Shown: positions 6,643 through 13,346, numbered from the stretch's first letter. The stretch: DNA of 13,905 bases from JAZUCL01 sp045639125 (GCA_045639125.1 JAZUCL010000001.1:1-13905); one strand, 5' to 3'. A program made the numbers and translations. The notes: a model not told the origin generated them from the letters alone.

Positions 6643-6732
6643 ATAATGTTATCTGCAACAAACATTTTCAATTCTTGCAATTTTATATTTGGGTTCATCT
6701 AATATTAACTTATACTAAATAACGGACGCATT

Positions 6733-7176
6733 CTATATTAAAATACCAACTAAAATGCCAAGTAATGCACCAGCAAAAACTTCAACAGGTGTATGTCCAA
6801 GCAGTTCTTTAAGTTCTTTTTGAAATCTATCAGGAGTTGTTTCAGCCCAATGCTCCATCATGTAGTTGATAATCTTTGCCTGTTCTCCTGCTGCTCTGCG
6901 TACACCTGCCGCATCATACATAACGACAAATGCTAACACTACTGAAATAGCAAATATCGGTGAGTCAAGTCCGTAATGATTTGCAGCACTTGTGGCAAGT
7001 GATGTTACAAAAGCAGAATGAGAACTTGGCATGCCGCCAGTTCCAACAAGACGATGTACATCAAATTTCTTATACTGAATTAGACAAATCAACACTTTTA
7101 GAGACTGAGCAATAAACCAGCCAACAAGTGCGGCAATAAGGAGTTTATTACCTGTAAGTAAAAGGAGATACTTCAT
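6733..7176 (-). CDS. DUF212/divergent PAP2 family membrane protein (YuiD-like)
   Basis: This is a 147-residue membrane protein of the DUF212 family, a divergent relative of PAP2 phosphatases and vanadium haloperoxidases. Landmarks are GWFIAQSLK (19-27), the conserved GGMPSSHSAFVTSLAT (47-62), YDAAGVRRAAGEQAK (88-102), and a C-terminal LLGHTP...EVFAGALLG segment (about 126-141). Hydrophobic stretches suggest four membrane passes. A lipid phosphatase role on isoprenoid or phospholipid substrates is plausible beside ispA but unproven. ATG 7176 is chosen: AAAGG lies 8-10 bases upstream, the start is 23 bases past the ispA stop, and family members begin near this point. It is the last gene of the operon. 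Confidence 0.87.
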   Translation of the reverse strand: MKYLLLLTGNKLLIAALVGWFIAQSLKVLICLIQYKKFDVHRLVGTGGMPSSHSAFVTSLATSAANHYGLDSPIFAISVVLAFVVMYDAAGVRRAAGEQAKIINYMMEHWAETTPDRFQKELKELLGHTPVEVFAGALLGILVGILI

Positions 7177-7199
7177 TATTAAAACGCCTTTCGTATCAC

Positions 7200-8099
7200 T
7201 TAATGGTTGCGATGGGCTAACATTTCTGCAAGTTCGCACAGAAATTCATTGTTTTCAAAACAAGATATGCTGTCTTGTGCTTCTTTTGTCAATCGAAGGA
7301 TTTCCTTACGACAAGCATCAATACCAAGAATTTCTGGGAATGTTGTCTTACCTTGCTGACGGTCACTTCCAACAGGCTTGCCGATAGTTGCCTCATCACC
7401 CTCAATATCAAGAATATCGTCAGCAATTTGAAATGCACGACCAACACAGTCAGCATAATGAATTGCGGCACTACACTTGTTCTCATCAGCGTTGGCAACG
7501 ATACAGCCTGCTTCAGCAGCAGCACGAATTAACGCACCACATTTCATAGAAATCATTTCTTCAAGTTCAGTTAAATCAGCCATTTTTCCGTCATTTCCGA
7601 TGTCAACTGTCTGTCCGCCAATCATGCCGTCAACACCTGCACAGTCAGCCAAGACAAAAGCAGCACGTAATGCCCTGTCTGCAGAAATTGTAAGATTTTT
7701 AGGTGAAAGCATAGTTTCAAATGCACGATTTAGAAGTGCGTCGCCTGCAAGCACAGCAAAGCCCTCTCCATATACCTTATGATTTGTAGCCTTACCACGA
7801 CGCATATCGTCATTATCCATACAAGGCAAATCGTCATGTATCAATGAATATGTATGTATCATTTCCAGTGCACATGCATAGGGTAGTGCATCTTCAATTT
7901 CACCGCCGCAAATACGGCAAAAATCCAAAAGTATTGCCGCACGTATACGCTTACCACCACCAAGTAGGCTGTAACGCATAGCATCATACATTACACTTTG
8001 ACGGCAATCAGTTTTTGGAATATATTTTTCTAACGCTTCCTCAGTTAAAGAAACATAGTATGATAATCTTTCTTTATTGTTCATAGTATCAGTATTCAC
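7200..8099 (-). CDS. ispA: Farnesyl diphosphate synthase (short-chain polyprenyl synthetase)
   Basis: This 299-residue enzyme condenses dimethylallyl or geranyl diphosphate with isopentenyl diphosphate. GGGKRIR (47-53) binds isopentenyl diphosphate. The first aspartate-rich motif is DDLPCMDND (89-97), with the two-residue insertion typical of bacterial FPP synthases. The second is DDILD (227-231), followed by GKPVGSD (240-246). The Tyr five residues before the first motif (Y84) favours a C15 product. The start is GTG 8099, placed 8 bases after AAGGGAG; the next ATG (8084) is too far from that site. It lies 20 bases after xseB. It supplies precursor for undecaprenyl and other isoprenoids. Confidence 0.95.
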   Translation of the reverse strand: MNTDTMNNKERLSYYVSLTEEALEKYIPKTDCRQSVMYDAMRYSLLGGGKRIRAAILLDFCRICGGEIEDALPYACALEMIHTYSLIHDDLPCMDNDDMRRGKATNHKVYGEGFAVLAGDALLNRAFETMLSPKNLTISADRALRAAFVLADCAGVDGMIGGQTVDIGNDGKMADLTELEEMISMKCGALIRAAAEAGCIVANADENKCSAAIHYADCVGRAFQIADDILDIEGDEATIGKPVGSDRQQGKTTFPEILGIDACRKEILRLTKEAQDSISCFENNEFLCELAEMLAHRNH

Positions 8100-8119
8100 T
8101 CTAAATGCTCCCTTTCAAA

Positions 8120-8347
8120 CTATTCATGAGAAGTGAATGGTTCTTCCACCACTTCGCCTGTTTCATTTGTGGTAAGTACAGTTACTCTCTGCTCTGCCTT
8201 GTCAAGAGCGAGTCCGCATTTTTTTACCAATGCAGTCCCTTCTTCAAACAGTTTAAGAGAGTCATCAAGAGGAGCATCACCACGTTCAAGCAACTTTACA
8301 ATTTCATCAAGACGTGTAAGTGCCTGTTCAAAAGTCATTTTTTCCAT
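8120..8347 (-). CDS. xseB: Exodeoxyribonuclease VII small subunit
   Basis: This 75-residue protein matches XseB: MTFEQALTRLDEIVKLLE (4-21), then a Gly-Asp-x-Pro-Leu turn (GDAPLDDSL) and FEEGTALVKKC, forming the two-helix hairpin that binds the XseA C-terminal region. Exonuclease VII degrades single-stranded DNA to short oligonucleotides. ATG 8347 is chosen because a TAGG site lies just upstream and homologues start here; longer in-frame reading has no ribosome binding site. It starts 28 bases after the xseA stop. Confidence 0.93.
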   Translation of the reverse strand: MEKMTFEQALTRLDEIVKLLERGDAPLDDSLKLFEEGTALVKKCGLALDKAEQRVTVLTTNETGEVVEEPFTSHE

Positions 8348-8375
8348 AGTATACCTACTTTCACAAACTATCAAT

Positions 8376-9572
8376 TCAACAATCAGGCGTATCTATAACG
8401 TTACAAGACGCACTGCCAGCGGCAAAGCGTACCATAATATGTTGACCAGGCTGTAACTTTTTGCTGTCAGTTATAAGCACACCCTCATCGTCAGAAACTA
8501 CACTAAAGCCACGACTTAACACCTTTAACGGACTTAAAGCATCAAGTTTAGAGGTAAGTTGTAAAAACTTTTCCTTGTTACGTCTAATTTCGTTATTGGC
8601 GGCTGACACAAACCGTTGTTTCGTATGTTCAAATAACATTCTGCGGTCGTCAATATAAAAACGTGGAGAACGTAAAACACGACAAGACGATAAACGGTGA
8701 AGTGTTTCACGGCGAATTGACAATGAAGAAGTTACTCCATTTATAAGACGAGAACTTGCAGATGTAAGATATGCTCTTAACTCCGCCATGTCGGGAACTG
8801 CAAGTTCAGCGGCATTTGACGGTGTAGCGGCACGTAAATCAGCAACAAAATCTGATATTGTAACGTCAGGCTCATGACCAACTGCACTTATCACAGGAAT
8901 ATTAGACTGATAAATTGCATAAGCAACACGTTCATCATTGAAAGCCCAAAGGTCTTCAATCGAGCCACCGCCACGACCTGTAATTATAACGTCAGCAAGG
9001 CGAAAATGGTTAAGAAATGCGATGCCATTTGCAATTTCTTCAGGTGCCTCCTCACCTTGAACACGAGCGGGATATATAATAACTTTTGCAAGGGGGTATC
9101 TATGAGATAATATGCGTAGCATATCACGAATAGCCGCACCGGTAGGAGATGTGACTATGCCTATTCTCGTTGGAAAACGTGGAATAGGTTTCTTGTGAGC
9201 GGCATCAAAAAGACCCTGCTCCCCAAGCGTCTTTTTTAGTTGCTCAAATGCAACGTACAATGCACCAACTCCGTCGGGAGTTACATCGTCCATATACAGT
9301 TGATATGAACCGTCACGGGGGAAAATTGAAATACGTCCATGAGCAATTACTTTCATTCCGTTTTCCATGCGAAAACGGAGTTTTGAAGCACTTGCACGGA
9401 ACATAACAGCACGAATTACACCATTTTCGTCTTTTAATGACATATAATGATGACCTGAAGAATGTGCCTTATAGTTAGAAATCTCACCTCTTACATACAC
9501 ATCTGCAAGTTGAGAATCATCATCAATCAGGCGTTTAATATATTCGTTGAGCATGGTAACGGAAAGAATCAT
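8376..9572 (-). CDS. xseA: Exodeoxyribonuclease VII large subunit
   Basis: This 398-residue catalytic subunit of exonuclease VII has the N-terminal OB-fold (about 3-100; LNEYIKRLI, VRGEISN, MSLKDENG), then the nuclease domain with RIGIVTSPTGAAIRDM (136-151), TGRGGGSIEDLWAFND (198-213) and ISAVGHEPDVTISDFVADLRAATPS (228-252). A coiled-coil region (about 280-345) binds XseB, and the C-terminal LSRGFSVV segment (352-359) is present. ATG 9572 is preferred over the in-frame TTG at 9584 because it overlaps the upstream stop as ATGA, the usual translationally coupled junction, and because homologues begin at this point. Length is slightly under the E. coli enzyme. Confidence 0.95.
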   Translation of the reverse strand: MILSVTMLNEYIKRLIDDDSQLADVYVRGEISNYKAHSSGHHYMSLKDENGVIRAVMFRASASKLRFRMENGMKVIAHGRISIFPRDGSYQLYMDDVTPDGVGALYVAFEQLKKTLGEQGLFDAAHKKPIPRFPTRIGIVTSPTGAAIRDMLRILSHRYPLAKVIIYPARVQGEEAPEEIANGIAFLNHFRLADVIITGRGGGSIEDLWAFNDERVAYAIYQSNIPVISAVGHEPDVTISDFVADLRAATPSNAAELAVPDMAELRAYLTSASSRLINGVTSSLSIRRETLHRLSSCRVLRSPRFYIDDRRMLFEHTKQRFVSAANNEIRRNKEKFLQLTSKLDALSPLKVLSRGFSVVSDDEGVLITDSKKLQPGQHIMVRFAAGSASCNVIDTPDC

Positions 9573-10522
9573 ATTCTGTTCCAAAAATCAGCACCATCCT
9601 TAACAGCAGTTAAAATAGCAATACCAAGAGCATTGTCTGAGGATAAATCAGGTTTTGCAAAGTATGCACCAAATTCTCTATTCATACAAGAGGTAATCTT
9701 CTCATTTGACATAACGCCACCTGAACAAAGTAGCGGAATGTCCGGATATAAAAGTTTTGCAACTCTTGTCGCTTCGCATACAGCATAAAGAACGGTTTTT
9801 AGTACAAAGGCACAGATTGTCTCACTTGGCGTATGCTCTTCATACATTTTATGTACCTTATTTTCAATTCCCGACAAGGAAAAACCTTCCGCTGATACCT
9901 TTACCTTAAACGGACGTACCAAGTCAAACGCTGGCTGAGCAAGTTTTGACAGCATAGGACCTGCAGGAAACGGAAGACCAAGCATAACACCTGTACGGTC
10001 AATTAGTTGACCTGCGGAAATGTCGGTTGTTTTCATAACAATACGTTCTGAAATAATCTCGTCATCACTTGGAGTTACAAGTAAAAGTTCAGTAGTACCA
10101 CCAGACAAATGCCACGCAAGAAAATCAGATTTAAGCAAACTAAGTTTATTTGCAGAAAATGCTGCCGCCGTCAAATGACCTTGTTGATGTGAGAAGGGAT
10201 AAAACGGCACACGATTAACAGATGAAATGCTTCGTGCCAACCCCTCACCAACAAGAAAACAAGGCATATACGACCCATCAACACTGCGAGGACGAGTAGA
10301 TGCACCAACAGCAAGTATTTCACTCTTTGGTACTTCTGAAAGTAAATCAGAAACTATACTTGGCATCTGCTTTGTATGGGCAAAAACCGCATCACTTTGA
10401 CGAAGTCCAAGACTTCCCTGCTCTACCGACAACAGTTTTCCTTTATAATAGGCAGTTAATGTGTCAGCGTCAAAGCATGCAGCAGACGATTTATAGTTAC
10501 TTGTGTCAAAAGCAAGATACAT
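9569..10522 (-). CDS. TsaD/Kae1-like (peptidase M22 family) protein
   Basis: This 317-residue paralogue of TsaD, the t6A-tRNA modification protein, has an ASKHA-type start YLAFDTSNY (2-10). The metal-binding HQQGH (112-116) matches the HxxGH of TsaD. LSGGTTELLLV (139-149), DISAGQLIDRTGVMLGLPFPAG (167-188), SGGVMSN (267-273) and SSDNALGIA (294-302, with D296 as the third metal ligand) follow in family order. The metal ligands are intact, so it may be active, but many Clostridia carry this copy in addition to a true TsaD, and its job is unknown to me. ATG 10522 starts one base past the nusB stop; the longer in-frame reading runs into nusB. Its stop overlaps the xseA start. Confidence 0.85.
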   Translation of the reverse strand: MYLAFDTSNYKSSAACFDADTLTAYYKGKLLSVEQGSLGLRQSDAVFAHTKQMPSIVSDLLSEVPKSEILAVGASTRPRSVDGSYMPCFLVGEGLARSISSVNRVPFYPFSHQQGHLTAAAFSANKLSLLKSDFLAWHLSGGTTELLLVTPSDDEIISERIVMKTTDISAGQLIDRTGVMLGLPFPAGPMLSKLAQPAFDLVRPFKVKVSAEGFSLSGIENKVHKMYEEHTPSETICAFVLKTVLYAVCEATRVAKLLYPDIPLLCSGGVMSNEKITSCMNREFGAYFAKPDLSSDNALGIAILTAVKDGADFWNRI

Positions 10523-10523
10523 A

Positions 10524-10973
10524 TTAGTTCTCTTTTTCTGCACGCACAAATGAACCTAAGATTCCATTTACAAACGAAGCACTTTCTTTAGAGTCGTATC
10601 TCTTTGTAAATTCAACAGCCTCGTTAATCGAGGCACTGTCCGGAACGTCAGGCATATATAAAATTTCGTACATAGAAAGACGCATAACACTAATCGCAAT
10701 CTTCGATATACGTCCAACTTTCCAACCGACAGCATACTTAGCAATATACTCGTCAAGTTCTGTCATTTTATCACCCACACCTAAAACAATGTCATTTATA
10801 TATGACAACTGCTCAGGTGCCGGCATAGCCTTGTACAATGCATCTTCAGTCTTTAAGGACTCAAAACTTTCGGGAGTCATACGTTCAGCAATGAGTTTTG
10901 TACATTCCTCATGGGTGAACTCCATCTCAAACACCATGTGGAGTGCGAGTTCTCTTGCAACTTTTCTGCTCAA
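10524..10973 (-). CDS. nusB: Transcription antitermination factor NusB
   Basis: This 149-residue all-helical protein binds NusE (ribosomal S10) and boxA RNA to promote antitermination, chiefly on rRNA operons. The opening SRKVARELALHMVFEMEF and the C-terminal block DVPDSASINEAVEFTKRYDSKESASFVNGILGSFV are clear NusB signatures, including the conserved SFVNGIL. The start is TTG 10973, as homologues begin with MSRxxAREL and no upstream ATG fits; AGGA and AAAGGAT lie upstream. It starts 32 bases after the Asp23-family stop and runs directly into the TsaD-like gene. Confidence 0.94.
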   Translation of the reverse strand: MSRKVARELALHMVFEMEFTHEECTKLIAERMTPESFESLKTEDALYKAMPAPEQLSYINDIVLGVGDKMTELDEYIAKYAVGWKVGRISKIAISVMRLSMYEILYMPDVPDSASINEAVEFTKRYDSKESASFVNGILGSFVRAEKEN

Positions 10974-11005
10974 TATTCCTACATCCTTTCCGATTAAAAC
11001 GGCAC

Positions 11006-11374
11006 TTATTCAGCAGTTTTAGGGATTATGATACCGCCAACAAAGACATTAACACTTCCAACTTTCTTGCCAGTCATAGACTCGACTGCAGCGACAACAT
11101 TCTCTTGAATTTTCTTGGCAACATCAATTACTACAACACCGTATTTAAGATATACAGTAATATCAAGGGTAATTGTATCCTCAACGTAGCCAACCTTAAT
11201 GCCACGTGCAACAGGCTGTTTTTTTCCTAAAAGTTCGGAAATATCAAGACCTCCGCCAAGGGAAGCAACGCCGTCAACCTCACCTGCTGAAATTGCGGCA
11301 ATGGATGCTATTACATCGTCAGCAATTTTGACCATACCTTCCGCACAAACTTGGTTTTCTTTTTTTTCATTCAT
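11006..11374 (-). CDS. Asp23/Gls24 family envelope stress response protein
   Basis: This 122-residue protein belongs to the Asp23/Gls24 (DUF322) family. It shows the typical GMVKIADDVIASIAAISAGEVDGVASL start (13-39), the central KGIKV-like segment (RGIKVGYVED) and a hydrophobic C-terminal strand-helix region ending VNVFVGGI. In Staphylococcus, Asp23 is a membrane-associated, alkaline-shock-induced protein; Clostridial homologues next to nusB are constitutive-looking and of unknown role. There is no membrane anchor, and AmaP is not nearby. ATG 11374 follows AAAGGAG. It is the first gene of the seven-gene minus-strand operon. Confidence 0.92.
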   Translation of the reverse strand: MNEKKENQVCAEGMVKIADDVIASIAAISAGEVDGVASLGGGLDISELLGKKQPVARGIKVGYVEDTITLDITVYLKYGVVVIDVAKKIQENVVAAVESMTGKKVGSVNVFVGGIIIPKTAE

Positions 11375-11406
11375 AGCAATTGCTCCTTTTACATTTTATC
11401 GAAAGT

Positions 11407-11435
11407 AGTATAACACATTATTTGAAAGATTTCAA
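11407..11435 (-). promoter_or_regulatory. Sigma-A promoter of the asp23-nusB-xseAB-ispA operon
   Basis: On the minus strand TTGAAA (11435-11430) is followed by exactly 17 bases and TATACT (11412-11407), with a TG two bases upstream of the -10 box. Transcription should begin near 11400, giving a leader of about 26 bases. It would drive all seven genes down to the terminator at 6616-6642, since gaps between the genes are 1-32 bases or overlaps. Confidence 0.85.
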
Positions 11436-11729
11436 TAAATATTGCACTATTTACTAATATGCATAAAATTTTATCGCCGATTTTTGTGTTGTAGGTTTGA
11501 CAATAAAGTTTTAGATATGAAATGAATCAGAGTATGTAATATTTCTGAGGAGGCAGCAGAAAATCACCGAGTTAGGTGACAATGTTTTTAGTTATGATAT
11601 GACAAAATAGCCTCATTTTCATTCTTATGTTCAAGTGAATTTATGCCTCATTTTATAACTGACTTTTTCATTTTTTAACCTATTAAATATTATTTTTAAT
11701 AAAAAATGGATTTTTTTTGTAAAAAAGTG
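11436..11729. other. AT-rich intergenic region between the divergent asp23 and HU promoters
   Basis: About 290 bases with no credible gene. It holds a small hairpin (TCACC at 11564-11568, GGTGA at 11575-11579, 6-base loop) just after a GGAGG-like run, and a 10-base direct repeat GCCTCATTTT at 11610-11619 and 11645-11654. The left GAGGC at 11550-11554 could pair with either GCCTC. An isolated TTGACA at 11497-11502 has no convincing -10 partner. A small RNA is possible but unsupported. Confidence 0.4.
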
Positions 11730-11758
11730 TTGTAATTTACAAAAAAGTATGTTATATT
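11730..11758 (+). promoter_or_regulatory. Sigma-A promoter of the HU gene, with overlapping inverted repeat
   Basis: TTGTAA (11730-11735), 17 bases, then TATATT (11753-11758) preceded by TG form a good extended promoter. Transcription should start near 11765. An 11-base inverted repeat (TTTTTTGTAAA at 11713-11723, its complement at 11736-11746, 12 bases between) encloses the -35 box. It may be a regulatory site or simply intrinsically bent A-tract DNA. Confidence 0.8.
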
Positions 11759-11788
11759 TAATTAAAATACAAACTGGAGGTTAATCAC

Positions 11789-12064
11789 ATGAACAAAACA
11801 GAATTAGTTGAGGCAATTGTAGCAAAAACAGGTGCTACAAAAAAAGATGCAGAAAAAATCATGAGCGCAACTTTCGAGTCAATCAGTGATGCTCTTGCAA
11901 AGGGCGATAAGGTTTCTCTTATCGGTTTCGGTAACTTTGAAGTTAGAGAGAGATCTGCAAGAGACGGCAAGAATCCCCAGACTGGTGAAAAGATTACTAT
12001 TGCTGCTTGCAAAGTTCCTGCTTTCAAGCCCGGCAAAGGCCTTAAAGATAAGGTTAATAAGTAA
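11789..12064 (+). CDS. hup: HU family DNA-binding protein
   Basis: This 91-residue histone-like protein bends and compacts DNA as a dimer in the nucleoid. It opens with NKTELVEAIVAKTGATKKDA, and the GFGNFEVRERSARDG beta region (46-60) follows. The DNA-intercalating arm carries GKNPQTGEKI (60-69), with the conserved proline at 63, and the C-terminal helix is VPAFKPGKGLKDKVN. Length and motifs are typical. ATG 11789 follows CTGGAGG. The gene is monocistronic, with a strong promoter and a strong terminator, as expected for an abundant protein. Confidence 0.97.
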   Translation: MNKTELVEAIVAKTGATKKDAEKIMSATFESISDALAKGDKVSLIGFGNFEVRERSARDGKNPQTGEKITIAACKVPAFKPGKGLKDKVNK

Positions 12065-12091
12065 TTTGGCGTATCGTTAATCAAATAGAAC

Positions 12092-12121
12092 AAGGTGGTT
12101 GATATACTAATCAACCACCTT
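12092..12121. terminator. Bidirectional terminator between HU and the phosphatase gene
   Basis: A 12-bp perfect stem (AAGGTGGTTGAT, 12092-12103, with its complement at 12110-12121) encloses a 6-base loop. On the plus strand it is followed by TTCTTCTATTT. It lies 27 bases past the HU stop and 8 bases past the end of the convergent phosphatase gene, so it can end both transcripts. Confidence 0.9.
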
Positions 12122-12129
12122 TCTTCTAT

Positions 12130-12588
12130 TTATCTATTTTTTGCTAAAAGAGTGTCAAGAAGTGCTTTACAGCCCCGTTCTATGTCACTGTACGCAATAT
12201 CAAAGCGACGTGTATACCATGGGTCAGCCACATCACCACCATTTGCATAGTCGAGAAGTTTTACAACCTTATCATCTCTATCGCCACCAAGCATACGTTT
12301 TGCATCAATAACATTATTTTTATCCATACATACGAATAAATCGTACTTGTCATAATCGTCAAGTCTTAGTTGTACAGCACGCTTTCCCTCACAGGAAATG
12401 CCGTGCTTTTTCAGTTCTTCTTTGGAGGGCGGATACACAAGATTACCTATTTCTTCTGTACTCGTTGCACTTGAGGATATGTAAAATTCACTCTCTACTC
12501 CCCTATTTTTTACCATATCCTTAAACACAAACTCTGCCATTGGACTTCTGCAAATATTACCGTAGCAAACAAACATTATTTTTTTCAT
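12130..12588 (-). CDS. Low-molecular-weight protein tyrosine phosphatase
   Basis: This 152-residue enzyme carries the signature loop CYGNICRS (8-15) with nucleophile C8 and phosphate-binding R14 at the very N-terminus, and the general-acid motif DPWY (122-125) near the C-terminus, so all catalytic residues of the LMW-PTP fold are present. It hydrolyses phosphotyrosine; some relatives act on phosphoarginine, and the arsenate reductase ArsC shares the fold but lacks the DP motif. The partner kinase is not in the window. ATG 12588 follows AAGGAA. It is transcribed alone, divergently from the HTH-desulfoferrodoxin gene and convergently to HU. Confidence 0.92.
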   Translation of the reverse strand: MKKIMFVCYGNICRSPMAEFVFKDMVKNRGVESEFYISSSATSTEEIGNLVYPPSKEELKKHGISCEGKRAVQLRLDDYDKYDLFVCMDKNNVIDAKRMLGGDRDDKVVKLLDYANGGDVADPWYTRRFDIAYSDIERGCKALLDTLLAKNR

Positions 12589-12647
12589 TTTAATTTCCTT
12601 CCGTTTTCCTCAGTTTATTAGTAATTATATTTTACTTCATAGGCTCT

Positions 12648-12676
12648 ATTTTACTATATTCACATAAGAAACTCAA
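12648..12676 (-). promoter_or_regulatory. Probable promoter of the phosphatase gene
   Basis: On the minus strand TTGAGT (12676-12671), 17 bases, then TAAAAT (12653-12648) make a reasonable vegetative promoter. The predicted start near 12641 gives a leader of about 53 bases. A second TATAAT-like box nearer the gene has a poor -35, so I prefer this one. Confidence 0.5.
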
Positions 12677-12719
12677 TACATATTGTATATATATCTTAAG
12701 ATACTCTACTAAACGTAGG

Positions 12720-12748
12720 TTGAATATTTAATTTGTTTTAATTATAAT
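12720..12748 (+). promoter_or_regulatory. Sigma-A promoter of the HTH-desulfoferrodoxin gene
   Basis: TTGAAT (12720-12725), 17 bases, then TATAAT (12743-12748). Transcription should start near 12755, only about 16 bases before the ATG, leaving no room for a riboswitch. Control is therefore probably at initiation, where a perfect palindrome covers the -10 box. Confidence 0.85.
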
Positions 12749-12753
12749 TAAAA
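12736..12753. promoter_or_regulatory. Perfect 18-bp palindrome over the -10 box; putative operator
   Basis: TTTTAATTATAATTAAAA is identical to its own reverse complement and covers the whole -10 box of the downstream regulator gene. A dimeric XRE protein bound here would block RNA polymerase, so self-repression by the encoded HTH protein is a natural guess. Being entirely A/T in an AT-rich gap, it could be partly chance. Confidence 0.5.
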
Positions 12754-12770
12754 CAGTTGGAGGGATATTT

Positions 12771-13346
12771 ATGACATATATTGACGGTAATTTAATTAAA
12801 ACTTTGCGTGAACAGTTGCAAATGACTCAAAAGCAACTTGCAGATAAACTAAGCATCAGCGACAAAACAATCTCAAAATGGGAAACGAGCAGAGGTCTGC
12901 CTGATATTGAAATACTACCAGAGTTAGCATCAATATTAGGAGTGTCTTTGTCTGAACTAATGAGCGGAAATGTAGTAAAAAACGATAATTTGTCAGGTAA
13001 TTTAAGAAAAATGGGATTTTATGTCTGCCCAATATGCGGTAATGTAATTCAAAGTGTCGGCGAGGGTTGTTTCACTTGCTGTGGTGTACTTCTTCCAAAA
13101 CTTGAGGCAGAAGATGGATCACAGGAAATAAATGTTGAGATTATTGACGGTGAACACTATGTATCCCTCAATCACCCTATGAGTAAGTCCCATTACATTT
13201 CGTTTATTGCCTTTGTTGCCACAGATAGAATTTACTTTCAGAAACTATATCCAGAACAAATGGCAGAGGCAAGATTTCAACGTCGTGGTCATGGCAATAT
13301 TTACGCATATTGTAACCGCCATGGTCTGTTTTCAATAAGAGTATAG
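12771..13346 (+). CDS. XRE-family HTH regulator fused to a desulforedoxin/desulfoferrodoxin-like domain
   Basis: A 191-residue fusion. Residues 7-63 form an XRE-type helix-turn-helix (MTQKQLADKLSISDKTISKWE, 18-38). Residues 83-110 resemble desulforedoxin: FYVCPICGNV and CFTCCG give the CxxC...CC set C86, C89, C103, C104 for an Fe(Cys)4 site, plus an extra C100. Residues 120-191 resemble the superoxide reductase domain, with NHPMSKSHYISFIA (134-147), LYPEQ (159-163) and YCNRHGLF (180-187), supplying likely ligands H135, H141, C181 and H184. The usual first histidine, in an EKHVP motif about 20 residues before H135, is not seen; that stretch reads EDGSQE. H129 is nearer but in the wrong place. 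This argues for sensing or a degenerate site rather than full catalysis. ATG 12771 follows GGAGGG. It is transcribed alone. DNA binding is well supported; the sensed signal is inferred. Confidence 0.87.
   Translation: MTYIDGNLIKTLREQLQMTQKQLADKLSISDKTISKWETSRGLPDIEILPELASILGVSLSELMSGNVVKNDNLSGNLRKMGFYVCPICGNVIQSVGEGCFTCCGVLLPKLEAEDGSQEINVEIIDGEHYVSLNHPMSKSHYISFIAFVATDRIYFQKLYPEQMAEARFQRRGHGNIYAYCNRHGLFSIRV

Larger units (their letters stand above)
6438..6732. other. Intergenic region of about 295 bases
   Basis: This gap holds, on the minus strand, the terminator of the large operon at 6616-6642 and the promoter of the TSCPD-aminotransferase operon at 6500-6528. The stretch 6643-6732 is the roughly 90-base 3' untranslated region of the DUF212 gene. 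I see no credible small gene, RNA or repeat in the rest; it is strongly AT-rich. Confidence 0.7.

Noticed and set aside
9573..9584. TTG start for xseA four codons upstream of the ATG
   Set aside because: ATG 9572 overlaps the preceding stop as ATGA and matches the start of homologues.
11785..12114. 109-codon open frame antisense to HU
   Set aside because: It lies almost entirely over the strongly conserved HU gene, has no ribosome binding site, and spans the terminator hairpin.
12692..12703. 12-bp palindrome TATCTTAAGATA in the phosphatase/HTH intergenic gap
   Set aside because: Short and all A/T-rich in an A/T-rich gap, and not centred on either promoter, so chance is the best explanation.
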